Source of the DNA: Candidatus Methanofastidiosum methylothiophilum
GTDB taxonomy: Archaea; Methanobacteriota_B; Thermococci; Methanofastidiosales; Methanofastidiosaceae
Assembly: GCA_001587675.1 (NCBI GenBank)
Contig: LNGD01000034.1
Span: 1-13,764, forward strand
Direction: 5' to 3'
Length of the DNA stretch: 13,764 bases
The position numbers were made by a program, and so were the translations under genes. This document shows, one piece after another, positions 1 to 6,082 of the stretch. The notes beneath the pieces were generated by a model. That model made no database searches, was not told where the DNA came from, and saw nothing but the letters and a program-made list of their open reading frames with translations. How positions within the stretch are numbered: position 1 is the stretch's first letter; each line of letters begins with the position of its first letter.

Positions 1-113
1 AGGGTAGGTTACCTACGTGTTACTGAGCCGTATGCCGGCGTCCGAAGACACCTTGACTCGCATGGCTTAGTCGAATCCCAATAGCAGTAGCCTCCGGCAG
101 GATCAACCGGAGT
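1..113 (-). rRNA. 16S ribosomal RNA, 5' end (partial)
   Basis: Read on the minus strand, this segment starts ACTCCGGTTGATCCTGCCGG and continues into the conserved helices with GACTAAGCCATGCGAGTC and CTCAGTAACACGTAGGTAAC. These are the universal 5' landmarks of archaeal small-subunit rRNA. Only about the first 113 bases are present; the gene runs leftward off the window. The mature 5' end is placed at 113 by analogy with other archaeal 16S genes and may be off by a few bases. The form is archaeal rather than bacterial (TTGATCCTGCCGG, not TTTGATCCTGGCTC). Confidence 0.97.
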
Positions 114-290
114 GCGATCGCAATTAATAAAATTAGGAATTGGAATGTGTTCACCTAAATTTCACCAAGATATTGGACTTCCATCAAACACAGCCTTATA
201 TGCCTGTGTTCTCATAATGCTTCCATTGGAAATCGTCCATCATCAATTGATTAATATCTTCTCAGGACTTACGCCTTCAATGGAAGGCCG
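114..290 (-). other. 16S pre-rRNA leader
   Basis: This is the stretch between the predicted rRNA start and the mature 16S 5' end, transcribed leftward. It contains an 8-base palindrome GCGATCGC at 114-121 touching the mature end. It also has a perfect 7-base-pair stem AACACAG/CTGTGTT at 187-193 and 204-210 with a 10-base loop, and a small CCTTC/GAAGG hairpin near 273-286. Archaeal leaders normally pair with sequence beyond the 3' end of 16S to form a processing stem; that partner is outside the window. A plus-strand open frame here (112-336) is not a gene. Confidence 0.6.
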
Positions 291-345
291 AGAGATAGTG
301 TCTCTCAATATATACACAAAGTTAGTAAGATATTAAAAATTATTG
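290..345 (-). promoter_or_regulatory. Probable rRNA operon promoter
   Basis: On the minus strand the sequence TGTATATATTG at 307-317 is the best TATA-box candidate for the rRNA operon, predicting a transcript start near 285. A GAGAGA/TCTCTC inverted repeat (290-295 and 301-306, five-base loop) sits directly downstream of it. A second AT-rich element, TTTTTAATATC at 330-340, may be an alternative TATA box or the T-rich terminator of the CBS gene ending at 351. Placement is by pattern only. Confidence 0.5.
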
Positions 346-350
346 CAAAA

Positions 351-1139
351 TCATGATCTAATTGTGCTATGTAGTAACATCTCGTGATGCCCAATGAATC
401 CCGCTACATCATTATAAGAGTTTGAAACAGGGTAAGCAAATAGAGTCTTTTTAGTCATTTGTTTTCTTAAGGATTCTAAAGGCATATTTGGATCAATCAT
501 TTCAGTTCCTTTGGATAAAATTTCTTCAACTTTAAATTCTTTAATCAATGTTTCAGGGTGGTGTTTTGCACTAATACTTTTTCTAAACTTATAGAGCCCA
601 AATAATAGATCCTTCACAGATATTACCCCTATATAGCTGTTACCAGCTTTAACTGTAAAGTATCTCATTCCCTCTTCTAGATATTGTTTTCGTACATGAA
701 TTACTCTTTCCCCTTGGTGTAGGGTGCTGAACTTTTTAGTCATTGCTTCACTTACGGTGCCTTTAGATTCAAGTATTGGAAACATGTGGCTTCTTGTAAT
801 CATTCCTACTAATTCTTCGCCATTGACGACAGGTAGTATTGATATATAGTCACTTCTAAAAAATTGAAGTGCTTTCTTTACATTGTCATCAGGAGTTACT
901 GTATATGGGTTTTTTGTTACTGAAGAAGATATGTGGAAAGCCGAAACGTCTAGGTCTAAACTTCTTGGGTCACCAATTTTCTCAATTATATTGCTTGCAG
1001 TTAATACTCCAAGAAGTTTCCCATCATCTACTACAGGAAGTCTCAATACCCCCTTCTTTTCCATTATTTTTATGGCGTCTGACAACTTCTTACTTTTATC
1101 TATTTTTATTGGGCGTTTCATTATTTCTTTTACTTCCAT
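351..1139 (-). CDS. Four-CBS-domain protein
   Basis: This 262-residue soluble protein is built almost wholly of CBS motifs, the adenosyl-ligand-binding modules that pair into Bateman domains. Four units can be seen: residues about 1-55 (VKEIMKRP... LPVVDDGKLLGVLT), 70-120 (VTKNPYTV... LPVVNGEELVGMIT), 127-180 (VSEAMTKKF... YIGVISVKDLL) and 203-258 (VEEILSKG... VAGFIGHHEML). No catalytic or DNA-binding domain is attached, so it is probably a ligand sensor acting on a partner. The ATG at 1139 is preceded by AAGGTGGTGGT (1153-1143), a good ribosome site. It lies immediately upstream of, and co-directional with, the rRNA operon, and follows another CBS gene. The ligand and partner cannot be told from sequence. 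Confidence 0.9.
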   Translation of the reverse strand: MEVKEIMKRPIKIDKSKKLSDAIKIMEKKGVLRLPVVDDGKLLGVLTASNIIEKIGDPRSLDLDVSAFHISSSVTKNPYTVTPDDNVKKALQFFRSDYISILPVVNGEELVGMITRSHMFPILESKGTVSEAMTKKFSTLHQGERVIHVRKQYLEEGMRYFTVKAGNSYIGVISVKDLLFGLYKFRKSISAKHHPETLIKEFKVEEILSKGTEMIDPNMPLESLRKQMTKKTLFAYPVSNSYNDVAGFIGHHEMLLHSTIRS

Positions 1140-1244
1140 TAAACCACCACCTTATATTGATTAATAATAAAATAAAAATAATAAAATAGTTCTTAATGTC
1201 TATTCTGGCAAAGGAAATCGTTTTATCACCTTACCAAAATATGA

Positions 1245-1781
1245 CTAATAAGTCTCTTCTTCCATAATTTCTTTGCAGTCATCACATACAAACTGTCCAT
1301 TGACAAGTTTTAATGCAGAAGTATAAGTACCACAGATTTCACATATTCCCCCTTCGGGGTGAGGTGTATCTAATACGCCTTCATTGGATTCATATCTCCA
1401 CTCTTCAAAAGTAATGGACAAGATATCCCTTGGAGTAATTATCGCTACTGGAACTCCTTCATCTACTACAACTAAGTTTCTAATTTTTTCTTTTGTTATT
1501 ATTTCTGAAGCATCACTAACCATTTTACCGGCGCTGATAGTAACAACTGGTGATGTCATTATTGACTCCAATGTTACATCAGTTGGTTTTTTCTTTTTTG
1601 ATACAACCTCCTTTAATATATCTCTTTCGGAGACTATACCAATAGGTTCATCTTCATCTACAACTACTACTGCGTTAGCATTGTCCTTGCTCATTACTTT
1701 TGCTGCTTTAGAAACAGAGTCTGTTGGTTTCATTAGGATTATATCACGTTTTATTACCTTTGACAGGGGTACATCGAGCAT
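1245..1781 (-). CDS. CBS-pair protein with C-terminal zinc ribbon
   Basis: This 178-residue protein has two CBS motifs: residues about 5-60 (VIKRDIILMKPTDSV... PIGIVSERDIL) and 70-125 (SIMTSPVVTISAG... PVAIITPRDIL). A C-terminal zinc ribbon follows, with spacing C-x2-C-x15-C-x2-C (CEIC...CDDC). CBS-plus-Zn-ribbon proteins are a known archaeal type, presumed regulators that bind adenine nucleotides and perhaps nucleic acid or protein through the ribbon; the specific role is unknown. The frame could open at a GTG at 1790. I prefer the ATG at 1781 because AGGTG (1792-1788) lies six bases before it and overlaps the GTG. About 105 bases separate it from the four-CBS gene downstream. It diverges from the arginase-like gene. 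Confidence 0.9.
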   Translation of the reverse strand: MLDVPLSKVIKRDIILMKPTDSVSKAAKVMSKDNANAVVVVDEDEPIGIVSERDILKEVVSKKKKPTDVTLESIMTSPVVTISAGKMVSDASEIITKEKIRNLVVVDEGVPVAIITPRDILSITFEEWRYESNEGVLDTPHPEGGICEICGTYTSALKLVNGQFVCDDCKEIMEEETY

Positions 1782-1787
1782 CCAAAA

Positions 1788-1792
1788 CACCT
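1788..1792 (-). promoter_or_regulatory. Ribosome binding site deciding the CBS-zinc ribbon start
   Basis: AGGTG on the minus strand sits six bases before the ATG at 1781. It overlaps the alternative GTG codon at 1790-1788, which therefore has no site of its own. This supports the shorter 178-residue product. Confidence 0.7.
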
Positions 1793-1814
1793 ACATTAAC
1801 AATATTATTAAGTA

Positions 1815-1830
1815 GTATAAATATTTAAGT
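1815..1830. promoter_or_regulatory. Divergent TATA region between CBS gene and arginase-like gene
   Basis: GTATAAATATTTAAGT contains TATA-like cores readable on both strands. Leftward it predicts a transcript start near 1799, a short leader containing the AGGTG site of the CBS-zinc ribbon gene. Rightward it predicts a start near 1852, about 29 bases before the ATG at 1881. A second core, TTTAAA at 1856-1861, lies 22.5 bases before that ATG and could give a leaderless transcript instead. Confidence 0.5.
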
Positions 1831-1880
1831 CTTTGGAGTAAAGGTTAAAAGGAGATTTAAAAAAATACCTTTGTGAAAAA

Positions 1881-2939
1881 ATGAAAAATGTAAAGGTATT
1901 TGGTTTAAGCTTAGATCCTGACGAGAGAGAAGAATCAATCTTTTCTAAATTTTCTAATATAAATTCTGAAACAAGTAATGATGATCCATATGATACAGTT
2001 TCAACGAAATTAAAAGATAGCCAAGAAATAAAATTTAATAAAATCGGAAAAATACCAGTTGAATCTTGGTTGATACCGAAACCAAAGAAAGAAGATATGT
2101 TCATGGTTAGTGTTGATAATCTTGTCGCTTTTATTGATTCAGATGGGTGTAGAGAATATGCTGTGAAAGTAAAAGAATTTGTAAAAAATAATGTTTTACC
2201 CGATACGCCTTTAATGATTGGAGTCGATCATTCTGGAACTGGAGGTTGCATTGAAGCATTATCTGAGAAATATGGAAAGAATAATTTATCAGTCGTTATG
2301 CTAGACAGTCATTTTGATGGTATCCTTCCAACTCAGAGATTAAAGCTTATACAGCATGATATTGAATTTAATCCGAATACTAAATTTTCCAAAGATGATC
2401 CTTATCTCTATAATAGAATAGACAGCTATAATGCAGATTCATTTCTTTACTTTTTATTAAATGAAAAGATAATTCTACCAAAAAATCTCTTTGTTCTAGG
2501 AGTTTCTGATTACCCGCCAAATTCAGCAAAAGATGCAAGGGATCCGAGGATAAGAGAGTATTATGAATTTTACAAAAAGTTTGAGGAAGACGGTGTCACT
2601 ATACTCCCAAAGAATAGATTAAAGGCTAACTTTGAAATGTCACTGAAAAAAGTATTTGAGAAGATTAAAACTCCTTACTTATATATCTCTGTTGATATAG
2701 ATATAGGATCAAGACAGGCTTTAAATGGAGCTAGGTTCCTAGATTATCTTGGGCTTGAAGAATCTGAAATCTATAAAATCATTGACGGAATTGTCAAATA
2801 TGCAAATGAAAAAAAGATAGAGATAGTAGGTGCAGATGTTATGGAAATTGATCAATCCAAGGCTGGACAAAAACTCGGTAAGACTAATGACAAGACCTAT
2901 GATATAAGCCTAGAAGTTATTAAAAGAATATTTAGATAG
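1881..2939 (+). CDS. Arginase/agmatinase-superfamily (ureohydrolase-like) protein
   Basis: This 352-residue protein carries the dinuclear manganese centre of the arginase superfamily. Visible are the H of GVDHSG (H117), DSHFDG (D142, H144, D146), SVDIDIG (D272, D274) and a late acid in ADVMEID (E322). Family members cleave guanidino compounds (arginine, agmatine, formiminoglutamate, guanidinobutyrate). The usual SxDxDxxDPxxxP loop is changed to SVDIDIGSRQALNG, without the proline, so the substrate is not assignable. An N-terminal stretch of about 100 residues before the metal core makes it longer than the typical 290-320. The gene stands alone, divergent from the CBS genes and convergent with Alba. 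No upstream in-frame start exists before the stop at 1839. GGAG at 1851-1854 is too far from the ATG to act as an ordinary ribosome site. Confidence 0.85.
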   Translation: MKNVKVFGLSLDPDEREESIFSKFSNINSETSNDDPYDTVSTKLKDSQEIKFNKIGKIPVESWLIPKPKKEDMFMVSVDNLVAFIDSDGCREYAVKVKEFVKNNVLPDTPLMIGVDHSGTGGCIEALSEKYGKNNLSVVMLDSHFDGILPTQRLKLIQHDIEFNPNTKFSKDDPYLYNRIDSYNADSFLYFLLNEKIILPKNLFVLGVSDYPPNSAKDARDPRIREYYEFYKKFEEDGVTILPKNRLKANFEMSLKKVFEKIKTPYLYISVDIDIGSRQALNGARFLDYLGLEESEIYKIIDGIVKYANEKKIEIVGADVMEIDQSKAGQKLGKTNDKTYDISLEVIKRIFR

Positions 2940-2954
2940 ACCCATAGTAATTTA

Positions 2955-2981
2955 AATTAAAAATAATAAAAATTTTTTTAT
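2955..2981. terminator. Bidirectional T-rich terminator
   Basis: The 42-base gap between the convergent arginase-like and Alba stop codons contains AAAAATAATAAAAATTTTTTTATTTAT. It presents a T-run to transcripts from either side (TTTTTTT on plus, TTTTTATTATTTTT on minus). Intrinsic termination in archaea relies mainly on such T-tracts. Confidence 0.55.
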
Positions 2982-3257
2982 TTATCTTGCAAGAGTGATT
3001 TCAATTGCTGAAACATTTGCACTTGAATTGTCATCTCTAGTTATAGTTTCAGTTGAGGTAGTTATTTTCTTTACACTGACATCCTGAACAAATTTGTTCT
3101 TTACAATTTCTGCAACGTCGACTGCTCTAGAAATAGCTCTTCCTCTTGCTTTAACTACAACATTTTCTGTTTCCTTTTTGTTTAGCTGTGTTACTACAGC
3201 TAGAACATAGTTCATTACTGGTTTACTACCGACAAACACTACATTTTCATCTGACAT
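2982..3257 (-). CDS. albA: Alba DNA/RNA-binding chromatin protein
   Basis: This 91-residue protein matches Alba, the small dimeric nucleic-acid-binding protein of archaeal chromatin. Seen are the N-terminal FVGSKPVMNYV, where the lysine corresponds to the DNA-contacting and modifiable lysine of the family, the conserved ARGRAISRAVDVAEIV helix, and the beta-hairpin region ending in the strand SAIEITLAR. Its length is typical. The reading frame is open back to 3317, but the first 20 codons would overlap ferredoxin codons and do not look like Alba. GAGGAGG (3271-3265) seven bases before the ATG at 3257 fixes the start. The gene begins two bases after the ferredoxin stop, and its ribosome site lies inside the ferredoxin gene, so the two are co-transcribed. 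Confidence 0.95.
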   Translation of the reverse strand: MSDENVVFVGSKPVMNYVLAVVTQLNKKETENVVVKARGRAISRAVDVAEIVKNKFVQDVSVKKITTSTETITRDDNSSANVSAIEITLAR

Positions 3258-3259
3258 TT

Positions 3260-3442
3260 CTAATCCTCCTCTACAGTAATTGCGTTTACTGGACATTCTG
3301 TCGTACAAAGGAGACATGCTATACAGTCTTTTTCATTTATAGGAACTGCTTTATCTCCCTGCATTTCAAATACAGCTACTGGACATGTTGATACGCAAAC
3401 ACCGCATCCTGTACAGTCATCGTTTACTGTTACCTTTGGCAT
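3260..3442 (-). CDS. 2[4Fe-4S] ferredoxin
   Basis: This 60-residue protein has two canonical cluster motifs, CTGCGVCVSTCP (residues about 10-21) and CIACLLCTTECP (about 40-51). Each is C-x2-C-x2-C-x3-C-P, giving two four-iron clusters as in clostridial-type ferredoxins. It is a soluble low-potential electron carrier; which oxidoreductases use it cannot be read from here. GAGGT (3453-3449) lies six bases before the ATG at 3442, and a TATA box precedes it. It is the first gene of a two-gene unit with Alba. Confidence 0.95.
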   Translation of the reverse strand: MPKVTVNDDCTGCGVCVSTCPVAVFEMQGDKAVPINEKDCIACLLCTTECPVNAITVEED

Positions 3443-3473
3443 ATGATAACCTCAATCATCGTTTTTGAATTTT

Positions 3474-3485
3474 GGTATATAAAAT
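3474..3485 (-). promoter_or_regulatory. Promoter of the ferredoxin-Alba operon
   Basis: Minus-strand TTTTATATACC has a TATA core at 3483-3476, about 37 bases before the ferredoxin ATG. It predicts a start near 3454 and a short leader that just includes the GAGGT ribosome site. An A/T-rich TAAAT precedes it in the BRE position. Confidence 0.6.
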
Positions 3486-3491
3486 TTACCA

Positions 3492-3806
3492 TCATTTCAA
3501 TTTTACAGCTGTTCCATATGCAAGCATTTCAGCTGCCCCTGTCATAACAGCGCTAGTTGAGTATCGGATATTAATGACTGCATCGGCCCCAATACTTTGT
3601 GCGTCTTCCATCATTCTTTTCAATGCCTCTCTTCTCGATTCCGTTAGCATTTCTGTGTACTCAGAAATTTCTCCGCCAACAATAGTTCTAAGGCCAGCTA
3701 CAATGTCTTTTCCTATATGCTTTGCTCTTATTGAATTACCGGATACAATACCGATTATTTTTTCGATTTCTTTTCCTGGTATATAGTCCGTAGTTGTAAT
3801 TATCAC
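3492..3806 (-). CDS. UPF0145 (YbjQ-like) family protein
   Basis: This 104-residue protein matches the UPF0145/DUF74 family in both length and motifs. The start is IITTTDYIPGKEI, followed by the central GLRTIVGGEISEYTEML, the SRREALKRMMEDAQSIGADAV helix and the closing strand with YGTAVKLK. Members form pentameric rings and are sometimes called heavy-metal-binding domains, but no biochemical function is firmly established. Translation starts at a GTG (3806) with AGGTGA (3816-3811) four bases upstream. It reads in the same direction as uvrB upstream and ferredoxin downstream, but TATA-like cores before it and after it suggest its own transcript. Confidence 0.9.
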   Translation of the reverse strand: MIITTTDYIPGKEIEKIIGIVSGNSIRAKHIGKDIVAGLRTIVGGEISEYTEMLTESRREALKRMMEDAQSIGADAVINIRYSTSAVMTGAAEMLAYGTAVKLK

Positions 3807-3810
3807 GCTA

Positions 3811-3845
3811 TCACCTAAGACACTTGAAAGTATTAGTTTAAATAA
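3811..3845 (-). promoter_or_regulatory. Promoter and ribosome site of the UPF0145 gene
   Basis: Minus-strand TTATTTAAACTAATAC has its TTTAAA core at 3842-3837, predicting a start near 3814 and an extremely short leader. AGGTGA at 3816-3811 immediately precedes the GTG start. The promoter abuts the uvrB stop codon at 3846. Confidence 0.45.
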
Positions 3846-5786
3846 TTAATCTAAAAATATTGATAATTCCTTGATTCTATCCCTAAGATATGCAGCCTTT
3901 TCAAAGTCTAGATTATTTGCTGCTTTAATCATCTCGTCATGAAGGTAGGATAAGTACTCCTTAGGATCCTCCTTCTTTAAGATATCAAATTCCTGATCAA
4001 TTTTTTGTGAAGCCTCAATCTTTTTCTTTATAGTTTGAGGAATTATATTGTGCAGCTTATTATATTCAGATTGTATCCTTCTTCTTCTTTCAGTTTCTTC
4101 AATAGCTCTTTTCATTGAAGAGGTAGTTGTGTCTGCATACATTATGACTGTACCAGATATATTTCTTGCAACTCTTCCCATAATTTGAATCAGAGAGGTC
4201 GTTGATCTAAGGTAACCTTCTTTGTCTGCGTCTAATATTGCTATCAAAGAAACTTCAGGTAAGTCTAGACCTTCCCTTAACAAGTTAATTCCAACAAGGC
4301 AATCATAAGTTCCTTCTCTTAATTCACGCAATAATTCTACTCGCTGCAATGTGTCAACTTCTGAATGAAGATATCTTGCATTGATACCCAGTTCAAGTAA
4401 GTAATCAGTTAGGTCTTCTGCCATTCTTTTAGTTAGAGTCAGAACTAAAGTTCTTTCTTTATTTTCAATTCTCTTCTTAATTTCAGAGCTAAGATCATCG
4501 ATCTGCCCTTCTCTTTTCCGGATAACAATGACAGGATCAATTAATCCAGTAGGCCTAACTATCTGTTCGACAATTCTATCGGAGTTGCCTAGCTCATAAT
4601 CTGCAGGTGTAGCTGAAACAAATATGACTTGATTTAGAAGATTCTCAAATTCATTAAATTTTAATGGCCTATTGTCAAGAGCTGAAGGTAGCCTAAATCC
4701 GTAATTCACAAGTGTTTCTTTTCTAGATCTATCTCCTTCATACATACCTCTTATTTGGGGAACAGTTATATGAGATTCATCAATTATCAGGAGAAAATCT
4801 TTTGGGAAATAGTTAATGAGAGTATCAGGTTGCTCTCCTTTTTTCCTACCTGAAAAGTATCTTGAATAGTTCTCAATCCCCTTGCAGTACCCCATTTCTT
4901 GCATCATTTCTATATCGTACTTTGTTCTAGTTTCGATTCTGTGTGCTTCAATGAATTTGCCTTTAGAATTCAAATCTTCTAGTACTACTTGAAGTTCATT
5001 TTTAATTTCGTTTATAACATTACTAAGAGTATCTTCAGGGATAAGGTAATGTGTTGCAGGGTAAATATATATGTTATCAATTTCACCCATATTTGAGAAG
5101 TTGATTGGATGAATTTTTGCAATTCTAGTTATTTCATCTCCAAAGAATTCTACCCTGACAACATAATCTGTAAATAGAGGAAAGAGTTCTACCACATCAC
5201 CTCTTGCCCTGAATGTTCCACTTTTAAAGTCTGAATCATCCCTTTCATACTGCATCGATACTAATTTTCTTAAGAAATCATCCCTATCTATCTGCTCTTT
5301 TTTTCTTATGAAAGTCCCCATTTTTTTATAAGTTTCAGGCGACCCCAGGCCATATATACAAGAAACACTTGCGACAACTATACAGTCGTTTCTTGAAAGA
5401 AGAGACGCTGTAGCAGAATGCCTCATTCTTGTCAATTCATCGTTTATAGAAACATCTTTTTCAATATAGGTATCTGTGTGTGGCAGATATGCTTCGGGTT
5501 GATAATAGTCATAATAACTTACAAAATATTCGACAGCATTTTCTGGAAAAAAAGATTTGAATTCGGAGTACAGTTGGGCAGCCAAAGTTTTATTTGGAGA
5601 AATGACTAAAGTAGGCCTATTATATTTTTCGATTATATTAGCAACGGTATAAGTTTTACCTGAACCGGTAACGCCAAGAAGTGTTTGATATTTATACCCT
5701 TTTTTTATTCCTTCATATAGCTCAGATATTGCCTTGGGTTGATCTCCGTTTGGTTTAAATTCAGAAATAAGTTTGAAATCTCCCAC
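3846..5786 (-). CDS. uvrB: UvrABC excision repair helicase subunit UvrB
   Basis: UvrB is the damage-verification helicase of bacterial-type nucleotide excision repair, working between UvrA and UvrC. With residues counted from the upstream TTG at 5792, visible features are FKPNGDQPKAI, Walker A GVTGSGKT (40-47), the aromatic beta-hairpin around SYYDYYQPEAYLP (92-104), the Walker B-type IIDESH (336-341), FVSATP (391-396) and GINLLREGLDLPEV. Also visible are the arginine-finger region SLIQIMGRVARN and a C-terminal UVR motif (about 610-645, LDFEKAAYLRDRI), which contacts UvrC. The length of about 646 is normal. No Shine-Dalgarno site precedes it. The TTTAAA core centred at 5810.5 is 24.5 bases from the GTG at 5786, as for other leaderless genes here, so I prefer GTG 5786 to TTG 5792. 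UvrA and UvrC are not in the window. In archaea this system is generally viewed as acquired from bacteria. Confidence 0.97.
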   Translation of the reverse strand: MGDFKLISEFKPNGDQPKAISELYEGIKKGYKYQTLLGVTGSGKTYTVANIIEKYNRPTLVISPNKTLAAQLYSEFKSFFPENAVEYFVSYYDYYQPEAYLPHTDTYIEKDVSINDELTRMRHSATASLLSRNDCIVVASVSCIYGLGSPETYKKMGTFIRKKEQIDRDDFLRKLVSMQYERDDSDFKSGTFRARGDVVELFPLFTDYVVRVEFFGDEITRIAKIHPINFSNMGEIDNIYIYPATHYLIPEDTLSNVINEIKNELQVVLEDLNSKGKFIEAHRIETRTKYDIEMMQEMGYCKGIENYSRYFSGRKKGEQPDTLINYFPKDFLLIIDESHITVPQIRGMYEGDRSRKETLVNYGFRLPSALDNRPLKFNEFENLLNQVIFVSATPADYELGNSDRIVEQIVRPTGLIDPVIVIRKREGQIDDLSSEIKKRIENKERTLVLTLTKRMAEDLTDYLLELGINARYLHSEVDTLQRVELLRELREGTYDCLVGINLLREGLDLPEVSLIAILDADKEGYLRSTTSLIQIMGRVARNISGTVIMYADTTTSSMKRAIEETERRRRIQSEYNKLHNIIPQTIKKKIEASQKIDQEFDILKKEDPKEYLSYLHDEMIKAANNLDFEKAAYLRDRIKELSIFLD

Positions 5787-5804
5787 ATACAAAAAGAATC
5801 GAAT

Positions 5805-5818
5805 CGTTTTAAATAGTT
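5805..5818 (-). promoter_or_regulatory. TATA box of uvrB (leaderless)
   Basis: Minus-strand CTATTTAAAACG has its TTTAAA core at 5813-5808, 24.5 bases before the GTG at 5786. No ribosome site lies between, so transcription and translation probably start together. Confidence 0.6.
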
Positions 5819-5852
5819 TATTAGGGCGATTTTTTTATTGTAAAAATATATT

Positions 5853-6038
5853 CTAATACTCCGCAACAGTCTTTGAAGTTAGCCTCATCATATTGTTATA
5901 AGTGTATGAGGGGGTGACTGTATTTTCTGTTTGCTGGGCCCTGTTTCCAAGTGCATCGTATATGTAGTCAAGCTCGAATACTGATGTCGCTGCCACTAGC
6001 CTGTTGAGTCCGTCGTACTCGTACTCCCAGTCATTCAT
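5853..6038 (-). CDS. Orphan YD-repeat (RHS) fragment, 61 residues
   Basis: This short frame encodes three consecutive YD-repeat cores typical of RHS/YD-repeat surface and toxin proteins: YEYDGLNRLVAAT (residues about 6-18), YIYDALGNRAQQT (25-37) and YTYNNMMRLTSKT (45-57). Full RHS proteins are over a thousand residues; here there is no signal peptide, shell or toxin domain. Base composition is about 47% G+C over 5881-6040, against roughly 27% in the adjoining 60 bases, so it looks transferred from elsewhere. It nonetheless has an ATG at 6038 with a TTTAAA core 24.5 bases upstream, the leaderless arrangement of its neighbours. It is either a remnant of a larger gene caught behind a promoter or a small gene in use. 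Expression and function are unknown. Confidence 0.5.
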   Translation of the reverse strand: MNDWEYEYDGLNRLVAATSVFELDYIYDALGNRAQQTENTVTPSYTYNNMMRLTSKTVAEY

Positions 6039-6055
6039 CAGAAAAGAATTAACTA

Positions 6056-6067
6056 AATATTTAAACA
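6056..6067 (-). promoter_or_regulatory. TATA box before the YD-repeat fragment
   Basis: Minus-strand GTTTAAATATTT has its TTTAAA core at 6065-6060, centred 24.5 bases before the ATG at 6038. It lies in the 44-base gap after the 176-residue gene. No ribosome site is seen. Confidence 0.5.
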
Positions 6068-6082
6068 GAATAGAAAAGTAAA

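Noticed and set aside
112..336. A 74-codon plus-strand open frame across the rRNA leader
   Set aside because: It starts inside the 16S gene, lies antisense to the pre-rRNA leader and promoter, has no ribosome site or TATA box, and its product resembles nothing.
1384..1815. A 143-codon plus-strand frame opposite the CBS-zinc ribbon gene
   Set aside because: It is the antisense shadow of a confident CBS gene; the Ser/Thr/Ile-rich product is a by-product of that gene's codons.
3258..3317. A 20-codon N-terminal extension of Alba starting at 3317
   Set aside because: It would overlap the ferredoxin coding region, does not resemble Alba, and lacks a ribosome site, whereas the ATG at 3257 has GAGGAGG at ideal spacing.
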